Translations under genes and position numbers: made by a program
NCBI RefSeq assembly: GCF_017357105.1
Contig: NZ_CP071596.1
Coordinates: 3,940,922 to 4,004,921 of the forward strand
DNA from: Natronosalvus caseinilyticus
GTDB taxonomy: Archaea; Halobacteriota; Halobacteria; Halobacteriales; Natrialbaceae
Direction: 5' to 3'
Length of the DNA stretch: 64,000 nt
Notes under the pieces: model-generated
The model's input: the letters and a program-made list of their open reading frames with translations, nothing else
What the model was told of the DNA's origin: nothing
Databases searched by the model: none
In this document: one piece after another, positions 56,901 to 64,000 of the stretch
Layout of the letters: every line of letters starts with the position of its first letter
How positions within the stretch are numbered: the stretch's first letter is position 1

Positions 56901-57968
56901 GACCCGGCCCTTGATGTCCGGGCCACCCCAGTTGCTCCGCCAGACCTCGTTCACGCGAGAGAGCCGGTCCGGGTCCAGGTCGTAGTCGTGATGCGGTCCC
57001 TCCAGCACCTCAAGTCGGTCGAGGAAGTAGGGAGCGTCGAAGTCGTCGAAGTTCCACCCAGTCAGGACGTCTGGATCAGTTTCATCGATGTAATCGAGAA
57101 ACGCCTCGAGCATCGCCTCCTCGTCCTCGAACGCACGGACCTCGTGGTCGATGTCGCCTTCGATTGGCTCGTAGTTCTCGAGGGCCGCCGGCGGCTCGCC
57201 GTCGCCGTCGTCCGCCTCGAAGATCCAGAGGATGTACTCGTCGCGATAGGAGTCGTGGCTGGCCAGACAGATGATCGGCTCCTCGCCGTCCTCGGGGAAG
57301 CCGTTCCGGTCGTCGACCTCGATGTCGAACGTCTGGACGCGCTGGTCGGCGTCGACCTCGCAGGCCTCGAGTTCGTCGTGGGGGACGACGAGACTCCCGT
57401 CGTCCGCTCGTCGCTTGGGCAGGCGAATCCCGCTGCGGATGTCCTTATCGATCAACAATCGGTTGGGAAACAGGATGTCAGCCTCGTAATGGTCGAACTC
57501 GTCGCGCATCTGGCCGACGTCGCGGGGCGTCTGGCCGAAGATCTTGGTCAGTCGCTCGCCGCGAATACTCTCGTATGGTTCCCCATCTGCTCCCGTCTCT
57601 TCCCAGCCGGTGATCCGGTCGTGGCGCTCGAGGGCATCCTCCTCGAGCGTCTCGGTCGGCGCGTAGAAGTACGGCCGAAAGCCGAGTACCTTCACGTGCT
57701 CGAGGTCGTTCTCGCGCGTGCGTCCGAAAACGTGCACGATCGGGAACTCGTCGTCGCCGTAGCCCGACACGGTGTAGTCGACCTGCATCACGGCGAGTTC
57801 GAGCGTCCCGTCGGGTTCCGGGAGCGTCTCCGTTTGCACGTCGATCACCTCGCTGCCGAGCGCGCCGCCGTTGCCGGCGACGTGTACGGCTTCCTCGTCG
57901 GGGCGTTCGTCGGCCTCGTCGTCCGACGCCGAGAACGCATCCAGCCCTGCCTGGCCCGCGTCAGTCAT
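53994..57968 (-). CDS. polB: Family B DNA polymerase, interrupted by an intein
   Basis: This replicative polymerase of the archaeal PolB type is 1,324 residues including a 412-residue intein; about 912 remain after splicing. The 3'-5' exonuclease motifs are visible (FDIEVDDRNGFP, NFDDFDAPYFLDRL, YNLRDVELC), then polymerase motif A (DLKSLYPMCMTTINASP), the intein-split region III (VKVIMN | SLYGVSGW) and motif C (SYGDTDSVML). The C-terminus ends QTGLDSFM, a PCNA-interaction-like box, and the N-terminus has QAGLDAFS. I chose ATG 57968 (MTDAGQAGLDAFSA) over a GTG at 58004. Confidence 0.96.
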   Translation of the reverse strand: MTDAGQAGLDAFSASDDEADERPDEEAVHVAGNGGALGSEVIDVQTETLPEPDGTLELAVMQVDYTVSGYGDDEFPIVHVFGRTRENDLEHVKVLGFRPYFYAPTETLEEDALERHDRITGWEETGADGEPYESIRGERLTKIFGQTPRDVGQMRDEFDHYEADILFPNRLLIDKDIRSGIRLPKRRADDGSLVVPHDELEACEVDADQRVQTFDIEVDDRNGFPEDGEEPIICLASHDSYRDEYILWIFEADDGDGEPPAALENYEPIEGDIDHEVRAFEDEEAMLEAFLDYIDETDPDVLTGWNFDDFDAPYFLDRLEVLEGPHHDYDLDPDRLSRVNEVWRSNWGGPDIKGRVVFDLLYGYQRMVFSELDSYRLDAVGEAELGVGKERYAGSIGDLWEDDPTRLLEYNLRDVELCVELDRQQEIVAFWDEVRTFVGCKLEDAPTPGDTVDMYVLHEAHGRFALPSKGQQEAGEEYEGGAVFEPITGVKENVTVLDLKSLYPMCMTTINASPETRVDPDEYDGETFVAPTTPEPTHFRQEPDGVMREMITELLAEREEKKSLRNEHEPGSLEYEQYDRQQGAVKVIMNCFTPDTEVLTPNGVRNIRELEVGDDVYSLDPETMQMERKPVVETHAYPDYEDELVDIQTSKIDFSVTPNHRMLVRKNECNGITEDAYHFVEAGDLDRATNYELPHDWEGPDGEDLEDVDLTRLIDGEYEVWVRPLVHGHTFTAELGWTPRRVPKADVGQTGYVFTADEFEDHREYIESVCETSFVHRESGRKWIPRTYDGDDFLDLLAWFVTEGNVYSSTEKQFSENFRGSSTTVKLAQNELPVADGGVDHHATIGELLDAMGFDHYVDDQSYTFTSKLLGDLFTDLCGSGSFEKRIPEFVFDLSRRQKRRFLETLVDGDGDRQIDSWRYTTSSDRLRDDVLRLCAHLGITASYNQDSGSWRVYATERSKNTLRMHRSSSRSTATNGVYCVTVADNHTLLAGRNGKFQFVGQSLYGVSGWERFRLYDKEAASAITATGREVIEFTETAANELEYEVSYGDTDSVMLELGPEVTKEEAIEQSFEIEEYVNGRYDDFAREELNAEFHRFQIEFEKLYRRFFQAGTKKRYAGHIVWKEGKDVDDIDITGFEYKRSDIAPITKEVQHRVIEMIVRDGDIEGVEEYVAEIIEDFEEGDVSLEEIAIPGGIGKRLDNYDTDTAHVRGAKYANLLLGTNFDRGSKPKRLYLERVDPAFFRRVEDEQGLDPHTDPVYGAFKRDPDVICFEYDDQVPEAFAVDYDKMLEKTLKGPIERILEALDMSWEEVKSGQTQTGLDSFM
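54963..56198 (-). mobile_element. Intein with LAGLIDADG homing endonuclease in polB
   Basis: In-frame 412-residue intein inserted in the conserved NSxYG motif (region III). It begins with Cys in NCFTPDTEVLTPNGVRNIRE, the splicing block A, and ends VYCVTVADNHTLLAGRNGKF then QFVGQ before Ser of SLYG. The last residue is Gln, preceded by Gly, not the usual His-Asn. Two LAGLIDADG-type motifs, LLAWFVTEG and LETLVDGDG, indicate a DOD endonuclease, so it may still home. Confidence 0.95.
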
Positions 57969-58138
57969 GGTGTCGGCTTTGGCAGTCACCGGATAAAAAC
58001 CCACGCGAATTGGCTTTCGGGCTCTAACTCACGTTGTCTGCTCACAATCCGGACGTGGTAGTGTTCTGACAGGGGGCAACAAGACATTTAACGTGGTAAC
58101 ACATAGCACATAACGAGGTACATGCCGTGTCTATCCAT

Positions 58139-58303
58139 ATGAACGACGATACGACGGATGGTGGCGAACCGCGTGGCGAACCAGCGGGCACTGCGACGAT
58201 CGAGAGCTACGAAACCGACGACGGAACCGTCTTTTACGACGCCGAAAACCCCCTCGCCTGGATGGAGACGACCCGGACGTTCTCGCTCGAGGAAGTCGCC
58301 TGA
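58139..58303 (+). CDS. DUF7331-type small protein
   Basis: This 54-residue protein, MNDDTTDGGEPRGEPAGTAT onward, contains the core SYETDDGTVFYDAENPLAWM shared by the haloarchaeal DUF7331 family. It is acidic and soluble. ACATAAC at 58108-58114 is spaced for leaderless initiation. It is first of three small uncharacterised genes between polB and rad50, which is a conserved arrangement in my recollection of Haloferax-type genomes. Confidence 0.75.
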   Translation: MNDDTTDGGEPRGEPAGTATIESYETDDGTVFYDAENPLAWMETTRTFSLEEVA

Positions 58304-58408
58304 TCTGGCGGCCTCGAGCCCCCAGGTGCACGGTTCCGGGGTGCGCGGTGCACACCCCTTCGAACCCCAACGCGAACGCTTTTTTGCGGTACTCCCCTGA
58401 GAACAGTC

Positions 58409-58867
58409 GTGGATCTCGAGCCGAGCGACCACGAACCCGAGGAGTTCGACCCCGAGAGCGACCTCTACGATCCGGACTCCGACTCGCTGACGATCCCGCG
58501 GGTCGAAACTGACGCCAGTGACGCCGACCCGAAACTGGTCACGATGTTCTGGGCGCTCGTGCTCGTCGTCAAGGCGTCCATCCTCGCGACTGCTCTCGGG
58601 ATCCTGTTGCTCGCGTTCGACGTCATGCCGCAGTTCGGCCTCGCGGCACTCGCCGCCGGACTCGTGCTCGCCGGATTCGCCGTCTACCGGTATCGGACGT
58701 TCGATCCGTCGGCCGTCTCGAGCGACGACGATGTCGAGGACTATGGCGACGGTGATGGCGATGACGACAGCTCGGAAGACCCGGTTAGCGACACCGACGT
58801 CGAGGGAACCACCGAGGATCCGACCGTCGAACACTCGACAGGGTCTGTCGCGGAGGATCAGCCGTGA
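58409..58867 (+). CDS. DUF7322-type two-helix membrane protein
   Basis: This 152-residue protein starts at GTG 58409 (MDLEPSDHEPEEFDPESDLY), has an acidic N-terminus, two membrane helices (MFWALVLVVKASILATALGI and GLAALAAGLVLAGFAVYRYR), then an Asp/Glu/Ser-rich tail. The family match is from pattern memory. Its stop overlaps the next gene's GTG (GTGA). Confidence 0.72.
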   Translation: MDLEPSDHEPEEFDPESDLYDPDSDSLTIPRVETDASDADPKLVTMFWALVLVVKASILATALGILLLAFDVMPQFGLAALAAGLVLAGFAVYRYRTFDPSAVSSDDDVEDYGDGDGDDDSSEDPVSDTDVEGTTEDPTVEHSTGSVAEDQP

Positions 58868-59298
58868 AACCCGTCCGCGGCGACGACGGCACCCGCTACC
58901 TGCTCGTCAAACGCTCGTCGGACTCGAGTCTCGTTCGCGATCCAACCACCGGCGAGGAGCGCTACGTCGCAAACGATCGGCTCGAAGCCCTCCCCGAGGA
59001 ATCCGCGCTCGAGCTGGCCGCCCAGGCGGTCGACGACGACGTCCGTCCTCTCCTCCTGTCGATTCACGACGAACGAACGCTCGGACTCGTCCTCGAAATC
59101 GCCGGACGCGGCCCCCTCGGCGTTCGAGAGATTCTCGAGTACAGCGACTTCTGCGAGAGCGACCTCCACGGCCGACTAACTGTCCTCACGGCAGGCGGCG
59201 TCCTGGAGGAGACCGAGGTCGGCGGCGAGCGCGGGTACGCCATCAGCGAGTCGGCGAGCCGTGGGCTCGAGTTGCTCACCGGGGGGACGGGGTCGTGA
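58864..59298 (+). CDS. DUF7346-type protein with a helix-turn-helix-like C-terminus
   Basis: This 144-residue protein starts at GTG 58864, overlapping the previous gene by 4 nt. The N-terminal half (VRGDDGTRYLLVKRSSDSSL) looks beta-rich; the C-terminal half, with LEYSDFCESDLHGRLTVLTA and the wing EETEVGGERGYAIS, resembles a winged-helix domain. It is convergent with rad50, with a 40-nt gap between stops. It may act on DNA repair genes nearby (inference). Confidence 0.72.
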   Translation: MKPVRGDDGTRYLLVKRSSDSSLVRDPTTGEERYVANDRLEALPEESALELAAQAVDDDVRPLLLSIHDERTLGLVLEIAGRGPLGVREILEYSDFCESDLHGRLTVLTAGGVLEETEVGGERGYAISESASRGLELLTGGTGS

Positions 59299-59338
59299 AA
59301 ACGACGGCGTTTGACGTGGTGACGAGCTACCGCCGTCG

Positions 59339-62083
59339 CTAGTCGGACGCCAGCAGCGCTGCCTCCGGGGGTTCACCGCGCTCGAGGCGCGACCGATTCG
59401 ACGTGGCGTCCTTCTCGACGCGCACGAGGTCGTCGGCCGCGCCCACGAGTTCCTCGTCGTGGCTCACGACCACGATCTGTTCGACGCCCAGGTCGCGCAT
59501 CGACTCGATGAGCGACACGAGCTGGGTGACGTGGCCCGAGTCCAGGAACACGGTCGGCTCGTCGAGGATCAGCGGCGGCATCGGCGCCGAGCCCTCGACG
59601 CCCTCCGCCAGCAGCCGGTAGATCGCACAGCGGAGGCTCAGGTTGAACAGGGCCCGCTCGCCCCCGGATAGCTGTTCGGGCTCGAGCGCCTCCCCGTCCT
59701 TCTGGTAGACCGTCAGCCGATAGTCGCCGTCCAGGTCGATCGCCGCGTAGGAGTCGTTCTGGTAGACCAGGTCGAACGTCTCATTGAGCAGACGCTCGAG
59801 CGTCTCGACGTTTCGCTGGCGCAGTTCGGCCCGGAGGTCGCCGTAGGTCGCCTGCAGCGTCTCGGCCTCGTCGTACAACGACTGGAGGTCTGCCACCCGA
59901 TCCTCGACGCGCTCGAGGTCCGTTCGGAGAGCCTCGAGGTCCTCGAGTTCCTGTTCGACGGCGCCGATCGCGTTCTGGACGCCCTCGCGCTTCTCCTCAA
60001 GCTCTTCGAGCTTTGGCTCGACCTGCTCGAGGTAGCTCTCTGCGTTGCGTTTCTTCTCGCGGGCGTCCTCGATTCGGCCCTCGTCGAACTCGTCCTCGAG
60101 GGTCCGCTTTCGCTCCCGCTTATCCGAGAGACGAGCCCGACGTTCCTCGTTGAGCTCGGCCTTGTTCGCCCGTTCCGTGCGGGAACGCTCGAGGTCGCCC
60201 GCGAGCTCCTCGAGCCGATCAGTGAGAGAATCCACCGATTCGAGGGTCTCGAGTTCGGCCTTGATCTCGGCGCGCTCACCGTTGAGCTCGCCCAGGCGTT
60301 TCCGGGTTTCCTCGAGACCGTCCTCGAGGTCGTCCGCCTCGTCGCGTTTCTCGGTCGCCAACTCTCGGAGATCCTCGACGCGCCCGTCGAGTTCTTCGCG
60401 GCGCTCACGTCGCTCCGCGATCGTCTCGCGCTTTTCGTCGAGCAACTGGGCGACGTTCTCGCGATTCCCCTCGAGCTCTGCGACCTCGCTCTCGACCTCG
60501 ACCAGCTCCTCGGCGCGCTCGAGTCGGGATTCGGCGTCCTCGAGGTCGGCTTCGATCTCGTCCCGCTCGGCCTCGAGGTCGGCCAGTTCTTCCCGCCGTT
60601 CGTCGAGCACGTCGACGTGGGGCGAGTCCTCGACGGGCTGGCCACACTCGGGACACTTCCCCTCCTCGAGCAGAGCCTCGCCCTCCTCGATCGACGCCTC
60701 GACGGCTTCGATTCGCGCCGTCACGGTGGCGAGGTCTGATTTGTACTCGTCTCGCTGGGTCGCCAGTTCGTCGCGGTGGTCGTCCGCGTCGCCGAATGCG
60801 ATCGGCGCGTCGTCGAAGCGATTTCGCTGCGCCTCGATCTCGTCCTTGAGTTCCGAGAGCGTCGCCTCGCGTTGCTCGATCGTCTCGGCCTCCGCCTCGA
60901 GCGTCTCGGCGAGGTCGTCCATCGTCGCCTGCTTCTCGTCGGCCTCCGCCTCGAGTTCGTCCGCACGCGTTCGGAGGCGGTCGACCTCGCCGGTCGTCTC
61001 GGTGATCTCGACGCGAATCTCCTCGAGCTGGTCACGAAGCTCGTCGTCTCGGGACTCGAGAGTGTCGATGCGGGAATCGACGGTCGGGGCGTCCTCGTCC
61101 TCGTCTGTGGCGGGTACGTCCTCAGGGTCGTCGACGTCCGCGCCGGCTCCCGACGAGAGCGAGATCGGTTCCTCGAGGTCCTCGAGCAGCGACGCTCGTT
61201 CCTCCAGTACACTCTCGCGCTCGGACTCGAGGTCCTGAATCGTCTCGAGGAGGGATTCGCGCTCGGACTCGGTCGCCGAAATCGTCTCCCGAAGCTCCTC
61301 GACGTCGTGCTCGAGCGCCGTGATCTCCTCGCGGGTCTCCTCGTGGCGCTCGAGGACCTCCGTCGCCTCGTCGAGGGTCTCCCGGGCAGCCTCGCGCTGG
61401 GACTCGAAGTTGTCGATTTCCGCGACCACGTCGTCCCGCCGGGTCTCGAGGGCGTTGAGTCGCTCTGGGAGATCCTTCTCCTCTTTCGTCTCGATCTGCT
61501 CGCGCAATTTCTCGAGGGCGCCCTCCTGGCGGTCGAGGACGTCCTTGACACCCAGGCGGGCCTCGCTCGCTCGTTCGCGGTACTCCTCGAGCGCGCCGAG
61601 CTGGAGGAGGTCGTCGATCATGTCCTGGCGCTCGCGCGGGGAGGCGTGGATGAGCTTGTTCACCTCGCCCTGGCGAACGTACGCGCAGTTGACGAACGCG
61701 TCGGCGTCCATCCGCAGGAGCTTCGTCACCTCACGGCGGACGTCCCGGGCGCCCTCGACCGTGTCGTCGGGCGTCTCGAGGACGCATTTCGTTGTGGTCG
61801 CCCGGTCGCCGCGGAGTTTGAGTTCCCGGCGGATGCGGTAGCTCGTCCCGTCGTGGGTGAACGCGAGGTCGACCTCGCTCTCGTCCTCGCCGATGGTGAT
61901 CACGTCGTCGAGCGTCCGGTCGTCGAGGGCTTTCGAGCCGTAGAGCGCGAAGAAGACGGCCTCGAGCAGGGTCGACTTGCCGCTGCCGTTGACGCCGTGG
62001 ACGACGGTGACGCCGTGCTCGAGCCCGAGGTCGGCCTCGGCGTAGCACTTGAAGTTCCGCAGGGAGAGCGAATCGACTCTCAC
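59339..62083 (-). CDS. rad50: DNA double-strand-break repair ATPase Rad50
   Basis: This 914-residue SMC-like protein has N-terminal Walker [21 protein letters not shown], two long coiled-coil arms, the zinc hook CPECGQ with Cys477 and Cys480, the C-terminal signature [17 protein letters not shown] and Walker [14 protein letters not shown]. With Mre11 it recognises and processes broken DNA ends. It begins with GTG at 62083, overlapping the mre11 stop (GTGA), so the two are translationally coupled. Confidence 0.97.
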   Translation of the reverse strand: MRVDSLSLRNFKCYAEADLGLEHGVTVVHGVNGSGKSTLLEAVFFALYGSKALDDRTLDDVITIGEDESEVDLAFTHDGTSYRIRRELKLRGDRATTTKCVLETPDDTVEGARDVRREVTKLLRMDADAFVNCAYVRQGEVNKLIHASPRERQDMIDDLLQLGALEEYRERASEARLGVKDVLDRQEGALEKLREQIETKEEKDLPERLNALETRRDDVVAEIDNFESQREAARETLDEATEVLERHEETREEITALEHDVEELRETISATESERESLLETIQDLESERESVLEERASLLEDLEEPISLSSGAGADVDDPEDVPATDEDEDAPTVDSRIDTLESRDDELRDQLEEIRVEITETTGEVDRLRTRADELEAEADEKQATMDDLAETLEAEAETIEQREATLSELKDEIEAQRNRFDDAPIAFGDADDHRDELATQRDEYKSDLATVTARIEAVEASIEEGEALLEEGKCPECGQPVEDSPHVDVLDERREELADLEAERDEIEADLEDAESRLERAEELVEVESEVAELEGNRENVAQLLDEKRETIAERRERREELDGRVEDLRELATEKRDEADDLEDGLEETRKRLGELNGERAEIKAELETLESVDSLTDRLEELAGDLERSRTERANKAELNEERRARLSDKRERKRTLEDEFDEGRIEDAREKKRNAESYLEQVEPKLEELEEKREGVQNAIGAVEQELEDLEALRTDLERVEDRVADLQSLYDEAETLQATYGDLRAELRQRNVETLERLLNETFDLVYQNDSYAAIDLDGDYRLTVYQKDGEALEPEQLSGGERALFNLSLRCAIYRLLAEGVEGSAPMPPLILDEPTVFLDSGHVTQLVSLIESMRDLGVEQIVVVSHDEELVGAADDLVRVEKDATSNRSRLERGEPPEAALLASD

Positions 62084-63504
62084 GCGAAATCACCCAGGGA
62101 GGTGGTGTCGGCCTGATCGTCCGGCTCGGTTGCGCTCCCCTCGTCGGTACCCTCGGCTTCGGTTTCGCCGCCCTCATCGACGGCCTCGGTCGCGGTTTCC
62201 GCGGCCTCCGCGACATCCACCGTTTCGTCCGATTCGTCGGTCTCGAGCGCCGCTGTTGCGTCGCCGCCTTCGGGAACCTCCACCGCGCCGTCCTCCTCGA
62301 GTGCCTCCGCCGTCGCATCGTCCCCACCCGAGAGCGCGTCGGCGACGGTCTGGACGTCCTCCGGGTCCCGTTCCGGGGCTGGGGCAAACGCCGAGTCGTC
62401 TGACTCGAGGAGGTCCTCGACCCGCCGCCTCGTCGATTCGCGAACGTTCGCGTCGACCACGTCGTCGTCTCGGACCGTCTGGTCGATTTCGAGGGCCGCG
62501 TCGCTGAGCCCGAGTTCGCGCACGCGTTCGCGGACGGCCGCATCGGGGTCCGCGAAACTCACCGAAATCTCGGCGTCCTCGTCTGCGAGTTCCCGGCGGT
62601 CGTTCACCCGCGCGACGAGCGCGCCGCGCTCGAGGGCGAGTTCCTCGACGGCTGCGGGAGCGACCGGTCGGCCCTCCCCCTCGACGGTGACGATCACGAC
62701 CGCGTCCTCGAGGTCGTACTCCCGCACCCGTTCCTGGACCCGGTCGACGCCCTCCCCCTCCGCGAGGTCGACGTCGACGAAGACGAACTCGCGGGTGCCG
62801 GGGATCGAGCGTCGGCTGATCGCCACGTCGGCGTCGGAGTCGAACGTAACGAGGTTGTACCCCCGATCCTCGCGCTCGCTCGCGCTCGCGCGCTCAGTGG
62901 ATCCACAGTAGGTGACCCAGGTGTCGGCCACTTCCGCGGTGTCGGCCGCGTGGTTGTCCCCGAGGAACATCGCGTCGAAGTCGACCGACGCCGCCTCGAG
63001 GACGGTTTCGGTGTCCCAGTCGGCGTGGGCGAACGGTTCGAACAGGCCGTGGCTCACGAGGGCGGCGTGGTCGGCGTCGCCGGGAATCGGGTCGAAGTCG
63101 TAGGCGAGGTCTTCGCGCCGTGAGCGGGGGACGAAGTCGAGGCCGTAGAAGGCTACGTCGTCGATCACGACCGGGTCAGGGCCGAGTCGGGTCGCCAGTC
63201 CCAGGTCGGCGAAGAGGTCGAGCCACTGGGCGTCGCGTTTGCCCTCGTGGTTGCCGACGACCGCCAGGAACGGAACCTCGGCGTCGGCCAGGCGGCGGAG
63301 CACCTCGACGGTTCCCTGAAGGTCGACCAGACCGGGCCGCCGGTCGTGAAAGAGGTCGCCGGCGTGGATTACGGCGTCTACCTCGTCCTCGATGGCGTCC
63401 GTCGCGACGCTGTCGAACGCCTCGAGAAAGTCCCGTCGTCGCTCGGGCGCGTTGTACTGCTGGTACCCGATGTGGGTGTCGCCCGTGTGTATCACCCGCG
63501 TCAT
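62080..63504 (-). CDS. mre11: DNA double-strand-break repair nuclease Mre11
   Basis: This 474-residue protein has metallophosphoesterase motifs [36 protein letters not shown] and the C-terminal Rad50-binding region. It is first in the mre11-rad50 operon. The last 110 or so residues are an acidic Glu/Thr/Ala-rich, disordered tail ending TTSLGDFA, which resembles a PCNA-interaction box. Nuclease activity is expected from the intact motifs. Confidence 0.96.
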   Translation of the reverse strand: MTRVIHTGDTHIGYQQYNAPERRRDFLEAFDSVATDAIEDEVDAVIHAGDLFHDRRPGLVDLQGTVEVLRRLADAEVPFLAVVGNHEGKRDAQWLDLFADLGLATRLGPDPVVIDDVAFYGLDFVPRSRREDLAYDFDPIPGDADHAALVSHGLFEPFAHADWDTETVLEAASVDFDAMFLGDNHAADTAEVADTWVTYCGSTERASASEREDRGYNLVTFDSDADVAISRRSIPGTREFVFVDVDLAEGEGVDRVQERVREYDLEDAVVIVTVEGEGRPVAPAAVEELALERGALVARVNDRRELADEDAEISVSFADPDAAVRERVRELGLSDAALEIDQTVRDDDVVDANVRESTRRRVEDLLESDDSAFAPAPERDPEDVQTVADALSGGDDATAEALEEDGAVEVPEGGDATAALETDESDETVDVAEAAETATEAVDEGGETEAEGTDEGSATEPDDQADTTSLGDFA

Positions 63505-63572
63505 CTACGACGACATTGTGCGTCGGCGACTAAAGGGGTTCCGCGACCGGACCGAAAGTGAAGGATCGGTTT

Positions 63573-63607
63573 GCGTTCGAGTTCGAATTCGTGTTCGAGT
63601 TCGTGTG
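63573..63607. repeat. Hexamer simple repeat between mre11 and the HTH gene
   Basis: About six degenerate copies of a GTTCGA/GTTCGT hexamer lie upstream of mre11. This is a second case of the short repeats seen near the NUDIX gene, again in non-coding DNA. Confidence 0.55.
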
Positions 63608-63643
63608 AGCGATCAGTGCTCGAGGTCAGATCCGAACGAGTGG

Positions 63644-63913
63644 TCAGTGCTCGAGTTCGAGCGAGTAGAGTCGCTTGCGGGCGTCCGAGAAGGAAAATCG
63701 AGACGCGATGACGTTCTGCTCCTCGAGTCGGCTGAGGGCGTAGCGGACGGTTCGCGGCGGCAACAGGCTCTCCTGGGCGATCTGTTGCTGAGTCATCGTG
63801 TCGTTGTACTCGAGAACCTTCGCGACGAGCTTCGCACTGGGCGGCAGGTCGCGGACGTCGTCCCACGACCCTCGCTCCGGCTCCTCTCCCTGAAACGATT
63901 CTGAGATACTCAT
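63644..63913 (-). CDS. Small winged-helix (MarR-like) regulator
   Basis: This 89-residue protein is dominated by a winged-helix domain: LPPSAKLVAKVLEYNDTMTQ, QQIAQESLLPPRTVRYALSR, then a wing with RFSFSDARKRLYSLELEH. ATG 63913 (MSISESFQGEEPER) follows a purine-rich GGAAGGTGG, a possible ribosome-binding site; an ATG at 63982 would add 23 residues read through AT-rich promoter-like DNA, so I prefer 63913. It lies upstream of mre11 on the same strand, about 140 nt apart. The target is unknown. Confidence 0.82.
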   Translation of the reverse strand: MSISESFQGEEPERGSWDDVRDLPPSAKLVAKVLEYNDTMTQQQIAQESLLPPRTVRYALSRLEEQNVIASRFSFSDARKRLYSLELEH

Positions 63914-64000
63914 TACACGACCACCTTCCGCATACAGGGTGATAATATTTTCTGTTTCGAAATATTCCCAGTAGTTATTCATCGGAGGGGGTGTATCTAC

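Noticed and set aside
55641..58061. Long plus-strand open frame opposite polB (806 codons)
   Set aside because: It is the shadow of the polymerase gene; all motifs are on the minus strand.

Overview
The window is GC-rich chromosomal DNA of a haloarchaeon (class Halobacteria; the order Natrialbales is my guess from overall style, not proven). The evidence is archaeal information-processing genes (TFE, ribosomal protein L40e, family B DNA polymerase, Mre11-Rad50, Trm56, Tsr3), strongly acidic proteins, many starts 20-30 nt downstream of TATA-like boxes (leaderless style), ATGA/GTGA gene overlaps, twin-arginine lipoproteins, frequent CTCGAG and rare CTAG. I see no rRNA, tRNA, insertion sequence or CRISPR array. 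The only clear mobile element is an intein in the DNA polymerase gene.

Layout. 1-8.4 kb is an acetate locus: a 5'-truncated acetyl-CoA synthetase gene, a Bat-type HTH-10 sensor-regulator with a tyrosine-recombinase-like N-terminus, a complete acetyl-CoA synthetase gene, a two-subunit sodium:solute symporter and a universal stress protein. 8.5-11.7 kb holds a small membrane protein, tRNA methyltransferase Trm56, and tfe-DUF2110-DUF5803. 11.7-26.8 kb is mixed housekeeping: PurM, two DUF7344 regulators, an acetamidase, a GTGA-coupled pair of a TraB-type and a site-2-type membrane protease, a thioesterase, an atypical SDR, an S66 peptidase, a HAD phosphatase, an F420-type oxidoreductase, DUF99, a frameshifted metallo-beta-lactamase gene, L40e and Tsr3.

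26.9-41 kb is central metabolism: a large Rieske protein, pyruvate-type 2-oxoacid:ferredoxin oxidoreductase (porA-porB), NUDIX hydrolase, chorismate synthase, a glutaryl-CoA-dehydrogenase-like enzyme, an aldehyde dehydrogenase coupled to an SDR reductase, a lipoprotein and HemB. 41.1-50 kb holds an Amt ammonium channel fused to its own P-II regulator and preceded by a possible leader peptide, a membrane protein with a linker dense in glycosylation sequons, a malate:quinone-oxidoreductase-like flavoprotein, an orphan HerA-like ATPase and two lipoproteins, one a cupredoxin.

50-64 kb holds sufCBD, then a DNA replication and repair block: intein-bearing polB, three small uncharacterised genes, rad50, mre11 and a small HTH regulator.

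The strongest points for follow-up are the Amt-P-II fusion with its leader ORF, the polB intein ending in Gln, the TraB/S2P pair, the acs paralogs flanking a Bat-like regulator with a likely conversion tract, the frameshifted metallo-beta-lactamase gene, and several palindromes and short tandem repeats in intergenic DNA.
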